64,000 bases of DNA, taken from Spartinivicinus poritis (lineage in GTDB: Bacteria; Pseudomonadota; Gammaproteobacteria; Pseudomonadales; Zooshikellaceae). How positions within the stretch are numbered: position 1 is the stretch's first letter; each line of letters starts with the position of its first letter. The stretch lies in NCBI RefSeq assembly GCF_028858535.1, contig NZ_JAPMOU010000004.1, positions 62,001 to 126,000 on the forward strand, given 5' to 3'. Below the pieces are notes generated by a model. It had not been told where the DNA came from. It did not search any database and saw only the letters and a list, made by a program, of their open reading frames with translations. The position numbers were made by a program, and so were the translations under genes. This document shows, one piece after another, positions 49,447-57,062 of this stretch.

Positions 49447-49589
49447 ATTGGCGAATGCCAATGAGACTACATTGTTAATGTCCGGGTCGCAGGTTCAAGT
49501 CCTGCCCATCTAGCAATTGCTCGCTAAGAGTATAGATGGTAGCTCAGCTGGTAGAGCAGGAAAATGTCTCATTAATCTTTGTCGCCAAT
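49447..49589 (+). tRNA. Circularly permuted tRNA-Asn(GTT)-like gene
   Basis: The tRNA 3' part (positions 29-73, bases 49469-49513) precedes the 5' part (positions 1-28, bases 49533-49560), with 20 nt between them (49513 is the discriminator G73; 49514-49532 is spacer). Joining G28 to A29 gives 73 nt: acceptor TAGATGG/CCATCTA, D-stem GCTC/GAGC, anticodon stem GGACA/TGTCC, loop TTGTTAA with anticodon GTT, variable GGGTC, T-stem GCAGG/CCTGC, T-loop TTCAAGT. All 21 stem pairs form. T8, A14, G15-C48, G18-G19, A21, T54-T55-C56 and G73 are present. CCA is not encoded. The outer flanks pair with each other: 49447-49454 with 49582-49589 and 49460-49467 with 49566-49573 (8 bp each). Permuted order, joined fold and flank pairing are seen; function is inferred. 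Confidence 0.7.
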
Positions 49590-49617
49590 GCTTCTGCGCA
49601 GTGAATGCTGCTAAAGC

Positions 49618-49643
49618 TATACTCTTCGCGAATGATTTTTAGA
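49618..49643 (+). repeat. Dispersed repeat half-site, TTCGCGAATG family
   Basis: TATACTCTTCGCGAATGATT and the following TTTAG match the left arm of the element at 45163 at most positions. It lies 28 bp after the outer helix of the permuted tRNA. No partner arm is obvious here. Confidence 0.55.
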
Positions 49644-49938
49644 CCCACCATTACAAAAAAGCTTTTCCATTATATTTTTCTAAAAACCCCTCTTATCTAG
49701 ACAAAAACGAAAAGGCTTAACTAAGGATTAAACTTATTTTATTAGAAAAGAAATAACCTATACAGTTATTTTGAATAAATACGGTATATCCTAAAAATAA
49801 AGCACTCACTTCCCTGTTAAGCAATTGTTGTTTGTCGAGAAGTAAAACAAGTTGTTTATCTATAAATACAGCTCTGTTGATATACAGCGAAAGAGCCAGC
49901 TTAAGAGGTATTTACCTCCTAACATTGAAAACACAAAC
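49644..49938. other. AT-rich intergenic stretch before the aminotransferase gene
   Basis: Non-coding sequence that should hold the aminotransferase promoter. I see no RNA gene. Together with 48835-49408, which holds the LexA box and an isolated D-arm-like sequence near 49335, it makes up the longest gene-free part of the window. Confidence 0.4.
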
Positions 49939-49957
49939 GCAAATCATTATCATTTGA
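49939..49957. promoter_or_regulatory. Fur-like box upstream of the aminotransferase
   Basis: GCAAATCATTATCATTTGA differs by one base from the common Fur pattern AAATGATTATCATTT in its core. It lies 55 bp upstream of the GTG start at 50013, a usual operator position. Iron control of the gene is an inference. Confidence 0.5.
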
Positions 49958-50012
49958 GAGATAGCTATAGCACCACTCAAAATGACTATAAACTTCTTTC
50001 AAAGGTACTATC

Positions 50013-51293
50013 GTGAACCTAAACCAACTCTCTCAAAAACTTTTCTCTCAAGCAGACACATTAACTTTAACTCGGTCGACTGAGCTATCTGATCAAGCTA
50101 CAAAACTAGTTGCAGGTTTTACTCAATCGATGATGAAAAAACCCCAACAGTTTGCCCCAGGCCACTTTCCTGTCTATTTAGAGTCAGGAGAAGGCGCTTT
50201 AGTAAAAGATGTTGATGGCAATATCTATATCGACTTTATTTGTGGCCTGGCCGCCAATACCCTTGGCCATAATCATCCTGCAATAGTAGACACTATTCGT
50301 GAACACTTAGGCAAAGGCATCATTCACTCATTGCCAGCCCCTGTTGAAATCAAAACAGCACAAGCTTTGGTGGATTTCATTCCTGGTGGCGAGATGGTGC
50401 GCTTTTTTAAAACCGGCGCCGATGCAAACTCAGCAGCAATCCGTTTAGCTCGCCACATTACCAATAAAGAAAAGATAATTGCTATTGGCTACAATGGTTG
50501 GCACGATCAATATATGTTTGATACCCCCGGTGTGCCCGATGTAATTAAAGACTACACATATCGCATGCCACTGTTTACGCCAGACAATGAACAGCCTGTC
50601 TTAGACCTCATTACAGAACAAGGTGATACTCTAGCTGCTGTTTTATTGTCAGTGCCCTACAACCGAGTACTAACAACAGAATTTGTACAACAACTGAGGG
50701 AGTTGTGCGATAAGCATCAAGTACTACTAGTAATGGATGAAGTGGTCACTGGTTTCCGGTTAGCACTGGGTGGTGCCCAAGAATATTTTGGCGTAAAAGC
50801 AGATTTAGTTACCTTATCGAAAGGTATTGCTGCAGGTATGCCATTGTCTGCTGTGGTGGGTGGCACTGAATTTATGAGTAAAATGGAGCAATTGCAGGTA
50901 TCTACTACCTTTGGTGGAGAGATGTTATCACTGGAAGTGTGCTGTAGTGTTCTTAACGAATATAAAACCACCAACTATATTGAACATATTGCAACATTAG
51001 GCCGCCAACTGAAAAATGGTATTAATCAGGTATCAACAGAACTTAGTGCACCATTGACCATTGTTGGTAATGACCCAATCCCCTTATTTTTGTTTTCAAA
51101 AAATCCTGAGCAGCAAGCTAAATACGCCGAGTTATTTCTCGCTCAAATGGCTAAACGTGGGGTATTACTACGCCGTGATGTTAACTTTATTTGTGGGGCA
51201 CATACAACTGAACAAATTGATCACACAATTGCTGCTACCAAAGCATCACTCATAGAACTGATAGAAAAAGATGAGTTACCTAAAGTCGCTTAA
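50013..51293 (+). CDS. Class III PLP aminotransferase, glutamate-1-semialdehyde aminomutase-like
   Basis: PLP enzyme of 426 residues. Family blocks are KDVDGNIYIDFICGLAANTLGHNHP, the PLP phosphate site KTGADANSAAIRLAR, NGWHDQYMFDTPGVP, the cofactor Asp in VMDEVVTGFRL and the Schiff-base Lys in LVTLSKGIAAGMPLSAVVGG. The sequence resembles HemL but tetrapyrrole HemL is usually encoded elsewhere, and the Fur-like box suggests an iron-related or siderophore-type amino acid. It stands alone. The GTG at 50013 follows AAGGT at suitable spacing. The true substrate is not readable. Confidence 0.8.
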   Translation: MNLNQLSQKLFSQADTLTLTRSTELSDQATKLVAGFTQSMMKKPQQFAPGHFPVYLESGEGALVKDVDGNIYIDFICGLAANTLGHNHPAIVDTIREHLGKGIIHSLPAPVEIKTAQALVDFIPGGEMVRFFKTGADANSAAIRLARHITNKEKIIAIGYNGWHDQYMFDTPGVPDVIKDYTYRMPLFTPDNEQPVLDLITEQGDTLAAVLLSVPYNRVLTTEFVQQLRELCDKHQVLLVMDEVVTGFRLALGGAQEYFGVKADLVTLSKGIAAGMPLSAVVGGTEFMSKMEQLQVSTTFGGEMLSLEVCCSVLNEYKTTNYIEHIATLGRQLKNGINQVSTELSAPLTIVGNDPIPLFLFSKNPEQQAKYAELFLAQMAKRGVLLRRDVNFICGAHTTEQIDHTIAATKASLIELIEKDELPKVA

Positions 51294-51390
51294 TACCTTT
51301 AGATTTCTCTAAATATGCTTTTTTGATAGCCACTTTCTTACCGCAATCAATCTTGGCACGCTTAGAGATAGTATTGCTTTACTCACCCCT

Positions 51391-51444
51391 GGCCAGTATT
51401 CGTGATGGGTTTAGTTTTCTAAACTCTTCGCGAATAGCGTTTAG
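51391..51444. repeat. Hairpin repeat, TTCGYGAAT family
   Basis: Left arm GGCCAGTATTCGTGATGGG plus TTTAG (51391-51414) and right arm CTAAACTCTTCGCGAATAGC (51419-51438, extending to 51444) are inverse copies at about 15 of 20 positions with a 4-nt loop. The right arm shares CTCTTCGCGAAT with the copy at 49618. Confidence 0.6.
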
Positions 51445-51783
51445 ACTAAATGACTTTAGAAGTACCTTTTAGTGCATACAAGCAATACCAATATAGTGGC
51501 ACACCATCTTTTCATTGGCCGTTTATTCAACCGCTAGATCAATATTTAATGACTCAATTCATATAAATAAATTGTCGGATAGTTAGTTTCCATCACCATC
51601 CTAAAAATGATAATTACTCTAAAGATTGAATAACTTATTATAGTTTAGTGTCTTGCTCTAACTGCACAATTTTTTGTTCAGTATGATTCATTAAGATAAC
51701 TCATGACAGCTATATTATTTAACTTAATATTTAAGTTGTAATATTACAGAAAAACCAAACAACAATAAATCGAAGGAAAATTT

Positions 51784-52923
51784 ATGATGAATAAGTATAA
51801 ATTATTTGTCGTATGCACCTGCTTATGCTCAGTGATAAGCAATGCATCTGCCCGTGAACCAACGTTTAGTGAAGCCAAACAGCTAAATTCACCTGTGAAA
51901 GCATTACGCTGGGCAATTAAACACAGTGGAAACCAACACAACTTAACAGACACACGGCTTAAAAACCTTTTATTAGTTGAGCCCAATAAATTATATTCAT
52001 CAGCCAGAGACTACAGCGCAGTTACCCAGCTCGCCACTAATCAAGAAAAACAAATTCTATCAAGTGCTGAAAGTGCTTGGGATGTTTTTGTAATGACGCA
52101 AAATCATCCACCAGGTACCTACCCTTTTTTTGCAGAATTAAAAAAGCAATTAGGTTATGAAAAGGCTACATCACCCGGTGCACCTGATAAGTTTATATCA
52201 TTACAACGTGAACTCGCGGGTGTTGATGACGACATTTATAATATCGTTAAGGATAAAATCCCAGGCATTGCCATGAGAGCTAAATATGCCATGGCAGCTC
52301 AACTAATGAGAGAACAACAGCAGCTAATACCTGAAAATCAATGGTTCATTAATGGTATCGATACAACTGCATTAGCAAATTTGACTACTAATGGTAAAAC
52401 AATCAATGCAGAAGACTTACATTCTCTCAATGACTATTTGAGCTTTCAATTATCTCAGGGAAACTACCAGTTTAAAGGCAAACTACCGACAGCCTTTCGC
52501 TTGGTAAGGCTAGCAGCAGCCTACCGAAATGACGCAGGCTTTTTATTTGGGGCTGTTTGCACCAAAGAAGGAACTCATATTTATGACCAAAGCTATGTCG
52601 ACAGATTCTGCCTCAGTGACATGTCAAATAAGCAGTTATATGACCGCTGGTTTCCACGACAGCTGAAAATTGATCATCAGCGTTTAAAAAGGAGTAACCA
52701 AAAGCCTACCTTTGGACAGAAACTATTGGAACTGGTTGGAGTATTTTTTGCCATTGATGGTTTAGGAGCTGCTTTCTTAGACTTTTTTGAAGCAGCCGAG
52801 GCTACAGAACTATCAGAAGCAGGGTTACTAGAGCAAGAAGAAGTAACTGCCTTAGAGTCTGAAGCCGCTTCTGAAGAAGCTTTAGCAGCAGAAGAATATC
52901 AAGGTCAATTCTGTCGTTTATAA
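51784..52923 (+). CDS. Secreted protein of unknown function, partner of the deaminase-like gene
   Basis: Not recognised. The 379 residues start with a signal peptide (MMNKYKLFVVCTCLCSVISNASA). The mature part has a helical central region (SAESAWDVFVMTQNHPPG, GIAMRAKYAMAAQLMREQQQ), two Cys residues near 260-275 (VCTKEGTHIYDQSYVDRFCLSD) that could form a disulfide, a short hydrophobic region (about 320-345) and an Ala/Glu-rich tail. AAGGA precedes the ATG pair. The next gene begins 11 bp after its stop, so they form an operon of two exported proteins. Confidence 0.75.
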   Translation: MMNKYKLFVVCTCLCSVISNASAREPTFSEAKQLNSPVKALRWAIKHSGNQHNLTDTRLKNLLLVEPNKLYSSARDYSAVTQLATNQEKQILSSAESAWDVFVMTQNHPPGTYPFFAELKKQLGYEKATSPGAPDKFISLQRELAGVDDDIYNIVKDKIPGIAMRAKYAMAAQLMREQQQLIPENQWFINGIDTTALANLTTNGKTINAEDLHSLNDYLSFQLSQGNYQFKGKLPTAFRLVRLAAAYRNDAGFLFGAVCTKEGTHIYDQSYVDRFCLSDMSNKQLYDRWFPRQLKIDHQRLKRSNQKPTFGQKLLELVGVFFAIDGLGAAFLDFFEAAEATELSEAGLLEQEEVTALESEAASEEALAAEEYQGQFCRL

Positions 52924-52934
52924 GGTACATGATT

Positions 52935-53603
52935 ATGAAAAAACTTACTACAATATCAGCACTTTTTAGCCTTTTAATAAACCTGCCATTACAAGCTATC
53001 GAAATCACTACTGTAGAGCCTACAAAATGGATGGATAATCGGCTTAAAACAGGTATTAGAATGCAAACCCATTACCATGTTGAACAAAAAGGTAAGATTG
53101 GTAATGTAAAGTATAAAAACATTACTAATAACACTATAAAAAAAGGCACAATTTCATTTTGGGAATATAAACCTCCCAATGGCAAAACAGTTAGATGGTA
53201 CGCAAGAAGTAACAAGCTTCCAGATACTATAGAGCCAACTGTAAAATGGCATCATCCTTTTGCAAAATATGATGCAGAAGCAGCTAAAACATATACTGGA
53301 AGAACGACAGCTGATGGTGCCAAACGGTTTTATGACTCAGAAGTTAAGTCGATTCATCACCTTTATAATCTGCAAAAACAAGGAAAAGTAGCACCAGGAG
53401 GCACATTAAGAGGTTATGTCGATAAACCAGCATGTGCCTCTTGTAGAGATGTATTAACAGCAGCAGAGCGAAATGGGCTTGCAAAGGAAGTTTTGGTATT
53501 TGAAGCACCAGAGTCTTATGCCCAAACAACCATGAAGCCATACAGAGAAAGGATGGGGGAAATAGCTGAACAAGGTGAGAATGCTTACGCTTGTAGTTTA
53601 TAA
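52935..53603 (+). CDS. Secreted deaminase-like protein (toxin-type CDA fold candidate)
   Basis: A 222-residue protein with signal peptide (MKKLTTISALFSLLINLPLQA). The C-terminal part has the arrangement of zinc nucleotide/nucleic-acid deaminases: Asp134-Ser-Glu136 (FYDSEVKSIHHLYN) and, 31 residues later, Cys167-x-x-Cys170 (PACASCRDVLTAAER), followed by a predicted strand and helix. Bacterial polymorphic-toxin deaminases use H/C/D-x-E and C-x-x-C in the same order. The ATG at 52935 is preferred to 52929 because AAGGT is eight bases ahead. No immunity gene is obvious downstream. Deaminase activity is inferred from the motif only. Confidence 0.65.
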   Translation: MKKLTTISALFSLLINLPLQAIEITTVEPTKWMDNRLKTGIRMQTHYHVEQKGKIGNVKYKNITNNTIKKGTISFWEYKPPNGKTVRWYARSNKLPDTIEPTVKWHHPFAKYDAEAAKTYTGRTTADGAKRFYDSEVKSIHHLYNLQKQGKVAPGGTLRGYVDKPACASCRDVLTAAERNGLAKEVLVFEAPESYAQTTMKPYRERMGEIAEQGENAYACSL

Positions 53604-53605
53604 GT

Positions 53606-53650
53606 TTAAGGGTGCCTTTATAAAATGTAATTTTTTAGAGGTGCCCTTAA
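53606..53650. terminator. Hairpin between convergent genes
   Basis: TTAAGGGTGCCT pairs with AGGTGCCCTTAA over 12 positions (two wobbles) with a 21-nt loop, right after the deaminase-like stop. It may end transcription from both sides. Confidence 0.5.
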
Positions 53651-53680
53651 TTTATACAGAATGTATGAAGTTACAAATTT

Positions 53681-54559
53681 TTATATCCCTTTTATTTTTT
53701 GTCCTCTCCTAGGAGTAAAGGTCTTTCCATTATTATCAATAAATACAAACGGTACAGAGACCAACTTTCTTCCTGCATTTTTTCGAATAACAAAATGTAA
53801 ATGCGGGCCTGTCGAAAACCCCGAAGAGCCTGACCGGGCAAGCTTATCGCCCGCAGACACTTTATCGCCAGCTTTTACTAACGAAGTGCCTAGTAGAATA
53901 TGCGCATAAACAGCATAAGTGCCGTCGCTATGTAGTACTTTAACATAGTTGGCTTTATCTAAAAAATAGCCGCTAGTACCACTCATGTGGTAATCTTCTT
54001 TGACTTGGACTACTACCCCTTCTCTAGCTGCTCGAATATAGGTACCCACAGGCATTGCAATATCAACAGCATATTTATTAGGCGCTTGATAATGGGAAAA
54101 TCTTCCATTAAAAGACTGAGTGACTTGATGCTTAGACTTGGATAACACAGGAAACAAATAATTGTAGTTTATTTCTTGAGCAGCAGGATCACCCATTAAC
54201 CACCGATAGCGATAACGCGGAATGTTCTGCTGACTTGAGTATACTACTGTGGTTGATTTTTCTGGCAATACTTTGTGCAAGCGGTTTTGATCAAATATGC
54301 TGGAATATATTTCAATTTCTATTGGCGCATAAAAAGGGTTCTTAACAATTAATTGATTCACCCCATCAATATTCTTGACAAAAACACGGGGCCTAACTCT
54401 TTTTTTATTATCATTTTTATATTCAATTTTTTCACCTTTATTAGAGGCAGGCTTTTTATCAGTAAAAATCCACTTACCGTTTTCATCTTTATACTTATAA
54501 ATTTCACCCGCATTTAAACTTAAGCTTGCGAAAAAAAATAGCCAGATGAATCTAATCAA
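53681..54559 (-). CDS. M23-family metallopeptidase with N-terminal DUF4124
   Basis: Exported peptidoglycan endopeptidase or LytM-type regulator of 292 residues. Signal peptide (about 1-17), DUF4124 (about 18-50, GEIYKYKDENGKWIFTDKKP), a beta-rich middle region and a LytM/M23 domain (about 145-275). Zinc and catalytic residues appear in YAVDIAMPVG (Asp), YAHILLGT (His) and GPHLHFVIRKN (HxH). The first His of the usual HxxxD motif is displaced to SHYQAPNKYAVD, so activity is not certain. Convergent with the secreted pair. Conserved enough to look functional. Confidence 0.87.
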   Translation of the reverse strand: MIRFIWLFFFASLSLNAGEIYKYKDENGKWIFTDKKPASNKGEKIEYKNDNKKRVRPRVFVKNIDGVNQLIVKNPFYAPIEIEIYSSIFDQNRLHKVLPEKSTTVVYSSQQNIPRYRYRWLMGDPAAQEINYNYLFPVLSKSKHQVTQSFNGRFSHYQAPNKYAVDIAMPVGTYIRAAREGVVVQVKEDYHMSGTSGYFLDKANYVKVLHSDGTYAVYAHILLGTSLVKAGDKVSAGDKLARSGSSGFSTGPHLHFVIRKNAGRKLVSVPFVFIDNNGKTFTPRRGQKIKGI

Positions 54560-54666
54560 ATGTTATACCTTCTCTATACTAGAGTACTATTAAAAAGACA
54601 TAGCGCTTGCTATGCCTTTCTCTAGCGGATATTACTCTCTAAAAGTAATGATCTCTTGTCGACCCA

Positions 54667-54877
54667 TCAAATCTGCCTGATCTGAGACAGCATGCCTTGA
54701 AACCGACGACCAGTTCCACAAGGGCAAGGATCATTTCTACCCAGTTTTTCAGATAAATCTTTATCACCATGGACCACTCTGTGTCCACGTTTTACTTGAG
54801 TTTCTGAAGGGTAACCTTTCTTTCGTTTACTTGTTGGTTCGAAAAAAGAAGTTATGATTTGAATTGTTAGTACCCAT
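54667..54877 (-). pseudogene. Small SEC-C motif protein, frameshifted
   Basis: An ATG at 54877 has a strong GGAGG six bases ahead and starts [12 protein letters not shown]. The frame stops four codons after a run of six T. Shifting one base gives [19 protein letters not shown], then [20 protein letters not shown] and PCGTGRRF, the SEC-C zinc motif, before a stop at 54667. The last zinc ligands (usually KKYKKCC) are missing, so it is also eroded at the C-terminus. SEC-C motifs are zinc-binding tails found on SecA and many small proteins. Confidence 0.7.
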
Positions 54878-54979
54878 GGGACACCTCCTACATATCAGCT
54901 ATACATCCTGGACACATAACAACTAGAACATTAGTTATGTGGAGCGCGAATATTAATACAATTTGATCACTATTTCTAC

Positions 54980-55459
54980 TTATTTTTTTCCCGCAACCGG
55001 GTGCTGGATGTTCTCAAGGTCGACCAAATCCCATGGTTGGCCTGCATTGCGATAAATACGTTTTTTTTGGTTTGGATAATCAGCCACATCATGATTTAAA
55101 CGCTGCCCCACCACAATGCATTTAAGCGTAGTTTTTCCGGTATTTTTCATGGTGTGGGCGAGACCATCTGCTCTATAGCCAATAAAATCCCCTGCACTGA
55201 CTTTTGTTGATTCATCGCCAATAACAGCTAAAGCCTCACCTTCAAGAATATACACACATTCTTCTTCAAATTTATGGGCATGGCATTCTGTGCTTTCTGC
55301 ACCGGGTGGCACTTCAATAATATGAAAGCCAAGCCCAGTTAATCCCGTTAAATCACCTAATGATTTATTAGTGCGCTTAGCATTAGCATTTAAGAAATGG
55401 GTTTTATTTAGCCCTTCCATATTATCAATTTCTGTTTTTTTTATTATGTATTTATCCAT
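54980..55459 (-). CDS. Cupin-domain protein
   Basis: A 159-residue single-domain cupin. Conserved cupin 1 appears as VPPGAESTECHAHKFEEECVYILEGEA (shown as read, metal ligands His, His, Glu) and cupin 2 as DFIGYRADGLAHTMKNTGKT with the last His. The fold binds a metal and serves isomerases, dioxygenases or sensors; the sequence does not tell which. AAGGT precedes the ATG at 55459. It is alone between the SEC-C remnant and the cysteine peptidase gene. Confidence 0.82.
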   Translation of the reverse strand: MDKYIIKKTEIDNMEGLNKTHFLNANAKRTNKSLGDLTGLTGLGFHIIEVPPGAESTECHAHKFEEECVYILEGEALAVIGDESTKVSAGDFIGYRADGLAHTMKNTGKTTLKCIVVGQRLNHDVADYPNQKKRIYRNAGQPWDLVDLENIQHPVAGKK

Positions 55460-55700
55460 TTTCTTACCTTAAAGACAATCACGTTAAAACAACTGTTGTT
55501 TTTTTAGTCAAGACTTCCCGAAAAATACCCACTCATCAGTAAACGTTTAGCTCGATAGTACAACAAAAACCCAAAGCCTGATTCTCTTCAGCTGTAATAG
55601 ATTTTCTAAAAAAAACAAATTAATTCTACAAGCTCAATCAAAAGCGTCGGGTTACTATTTGCAAACACACAAGATAATTACAACAGGAACTATAACGCAT

Positions 55701-57005
55701 ATGACAAACGTAGGTGGTCTATCCACACATCTGATTAATAATCAACCACCAACAGCATTCAAAGCTATAGACAACAAACCAAAACTATCTCCATTCGGTT
55801 GTACTATATCACTGCTTGACTCTGGCAATAATACCTTTCGTAAGTCTGTTTTTAGGCTAAGTCTCCACAAACAAAGTTCTGAGCTTAAACGCCTAAAAAA
55901 AGCAATAAAGCTAACTCAAACAAGCCAAAACCCAAAACAGCTCCAGCAACTTGAACAAGCACTTGAGCTTTGGATAAAAAAGCAGCCCAAAGAAGTCAAG
56001 CAGCGGGGTAAATTAATTCCACAACTAAAAACTGCAATAAAAGAGCATAAGCAGCTAGCAGACCCAAACTATCAAGCTTTTGAGCAAAAAAGAAGAAATG
56101 AGGTAAAAACAGAGCTGACCAACTTAGCTAAAAAACAACAACTGAACAAACAACTGGCCGAGATAACCAAGGAAATGCTTGAGTTACAATTAGGGCTTAA
56201 GTTTACTCACCAACCAAGATCCAACGCAGATATTAGAGAAGCTATTGTTAATGCCTTTTCTCCTCAGACAGTCAGCTATGTGTTACATCGATATCCCGAG
56301 CTTAAGGAAGATGGCCCTATTAATGTCAGTAAGCTGATGTCATCAATTAATTCGCTCGAATCCCTGGTCAACCCAGGTGTCATCACAGCACAAAAAAGTA
56401 ACGCACAACTGATAACCCCGTTTCAGCAGAAACGTTTTCTTGGCGACAGAACGTTCGGCAAAGAAGGTATTTGTGCCGCTCTTTCTGCAAAATGGTTAAC
56501 CACCCAACATACCAACATCAATTTTTATGAAGATATCGGTTTTGTTGATGGTATAAAAGCACATGCCAAAGCCGAAGGCCACGAAGAGGTAATGAATTTA
56601 GCCATTCAATACTATGGTGGGCAATCTGGGCATAAAAATACGAATGCCCACTGGTCTGCTGATGTTCCCCATGGCTTTTATGCTTTGCTGAATTATTTTA
56701 AAAATTACCAATTATCAATGGATATTCAAAAATCAGATACCGTAAAAGGAGCTGACTTAAGTACCATTAGTAAGCCAGGTTTATATTATCTTGCAATACA
56801 TAACAGCAAAGGTGGTGGACATGGCCTGGCAGCTAAAGTGGCTGCTTCTGCTCAAGGTGAAATAGCAGGATATACTCTATTTGACCCTAACTACGGGGAG
56901 TTTCATTTTACTAATGAACAACAGTTTAAGCAGTTTACTTACTCGCTTATTAACCAACTATACCCTGAGCTAAAGCATAGTACACTCATCATTGGCCTAA
57001 AGTAG
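55701..57005 (+). CDS. YopT-like (C58-type) cysteine peptidase, effector candidate
   Basis: A protein of about 434 residues. The N-terminal half is basic and helical, with coiled-coil-like repeats (KLIPQLKTAIKEHKQL). The C-terminal domain has the Cys-His-Asp order of clan CA peptidases of the YopT/AvrPphB group: Cys258 in KEGICAALSAKWL, His374 in GGGHGLAAKVA and Asp395 in TLFDPNYGEFHF. There is no signal peptide, fitting a type III or other effector, but no secretion genes are in the window. The frame extends to a TTG at 55659; the ATG at 55701 is preferred. Confidence 0.75.
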   Translation: MTNVGGLSTHLINNQPPTAFKAIDNKPKLSPFGCTISLLDSGNNTFRKSVFRLSLHKQSSELKRLKKAIKLTQTSQNPKQLQQLEQALELWIKKQPKEVKQRGKLIPQLKTAIKEHKQLADPNYQAFEQKRRNEVKTELTNLAKKQQLNKQLAEITKEMLELQLGLKFTHQPRSNADIREAIVNAFSPQTVSYVLHRYPELKEDGPINVSKLMSSINSLESLVNPGVITAQKSNAQLITPFQQKRFLGDRTFGKEGICAALSAKWLTTQHTNINFYEDIGFVDGIKAHAKAEGHEEVMNLAIQYYGGQSGHKNTNAHWSADVPHGFYALLNYFKNYQLSMDIQKSDTVKGADLSTISKPGLYYLAIHNSKGGGHGLAAKVAASAQGEIAGYTLFDPNYGEFHFTNEQQFKQFTYSLINQLYPELKHSTLIIGLK

Positions 57006-57062
57006 TTTTCAACACCACCAAAGCATGGATTTTTTAGTGTTTGATGAGCCAGGGATGGCACA

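Noticed and set aside
49447-49589. Group I intron in a tRNA anticodon arm, or a two-piece tmRNA
   Set aside because: There are no group I core elements and no terminal G before the 3' part. There is no tmRNA signature or tag frame. The fold is a plain 73-nt tRNA.
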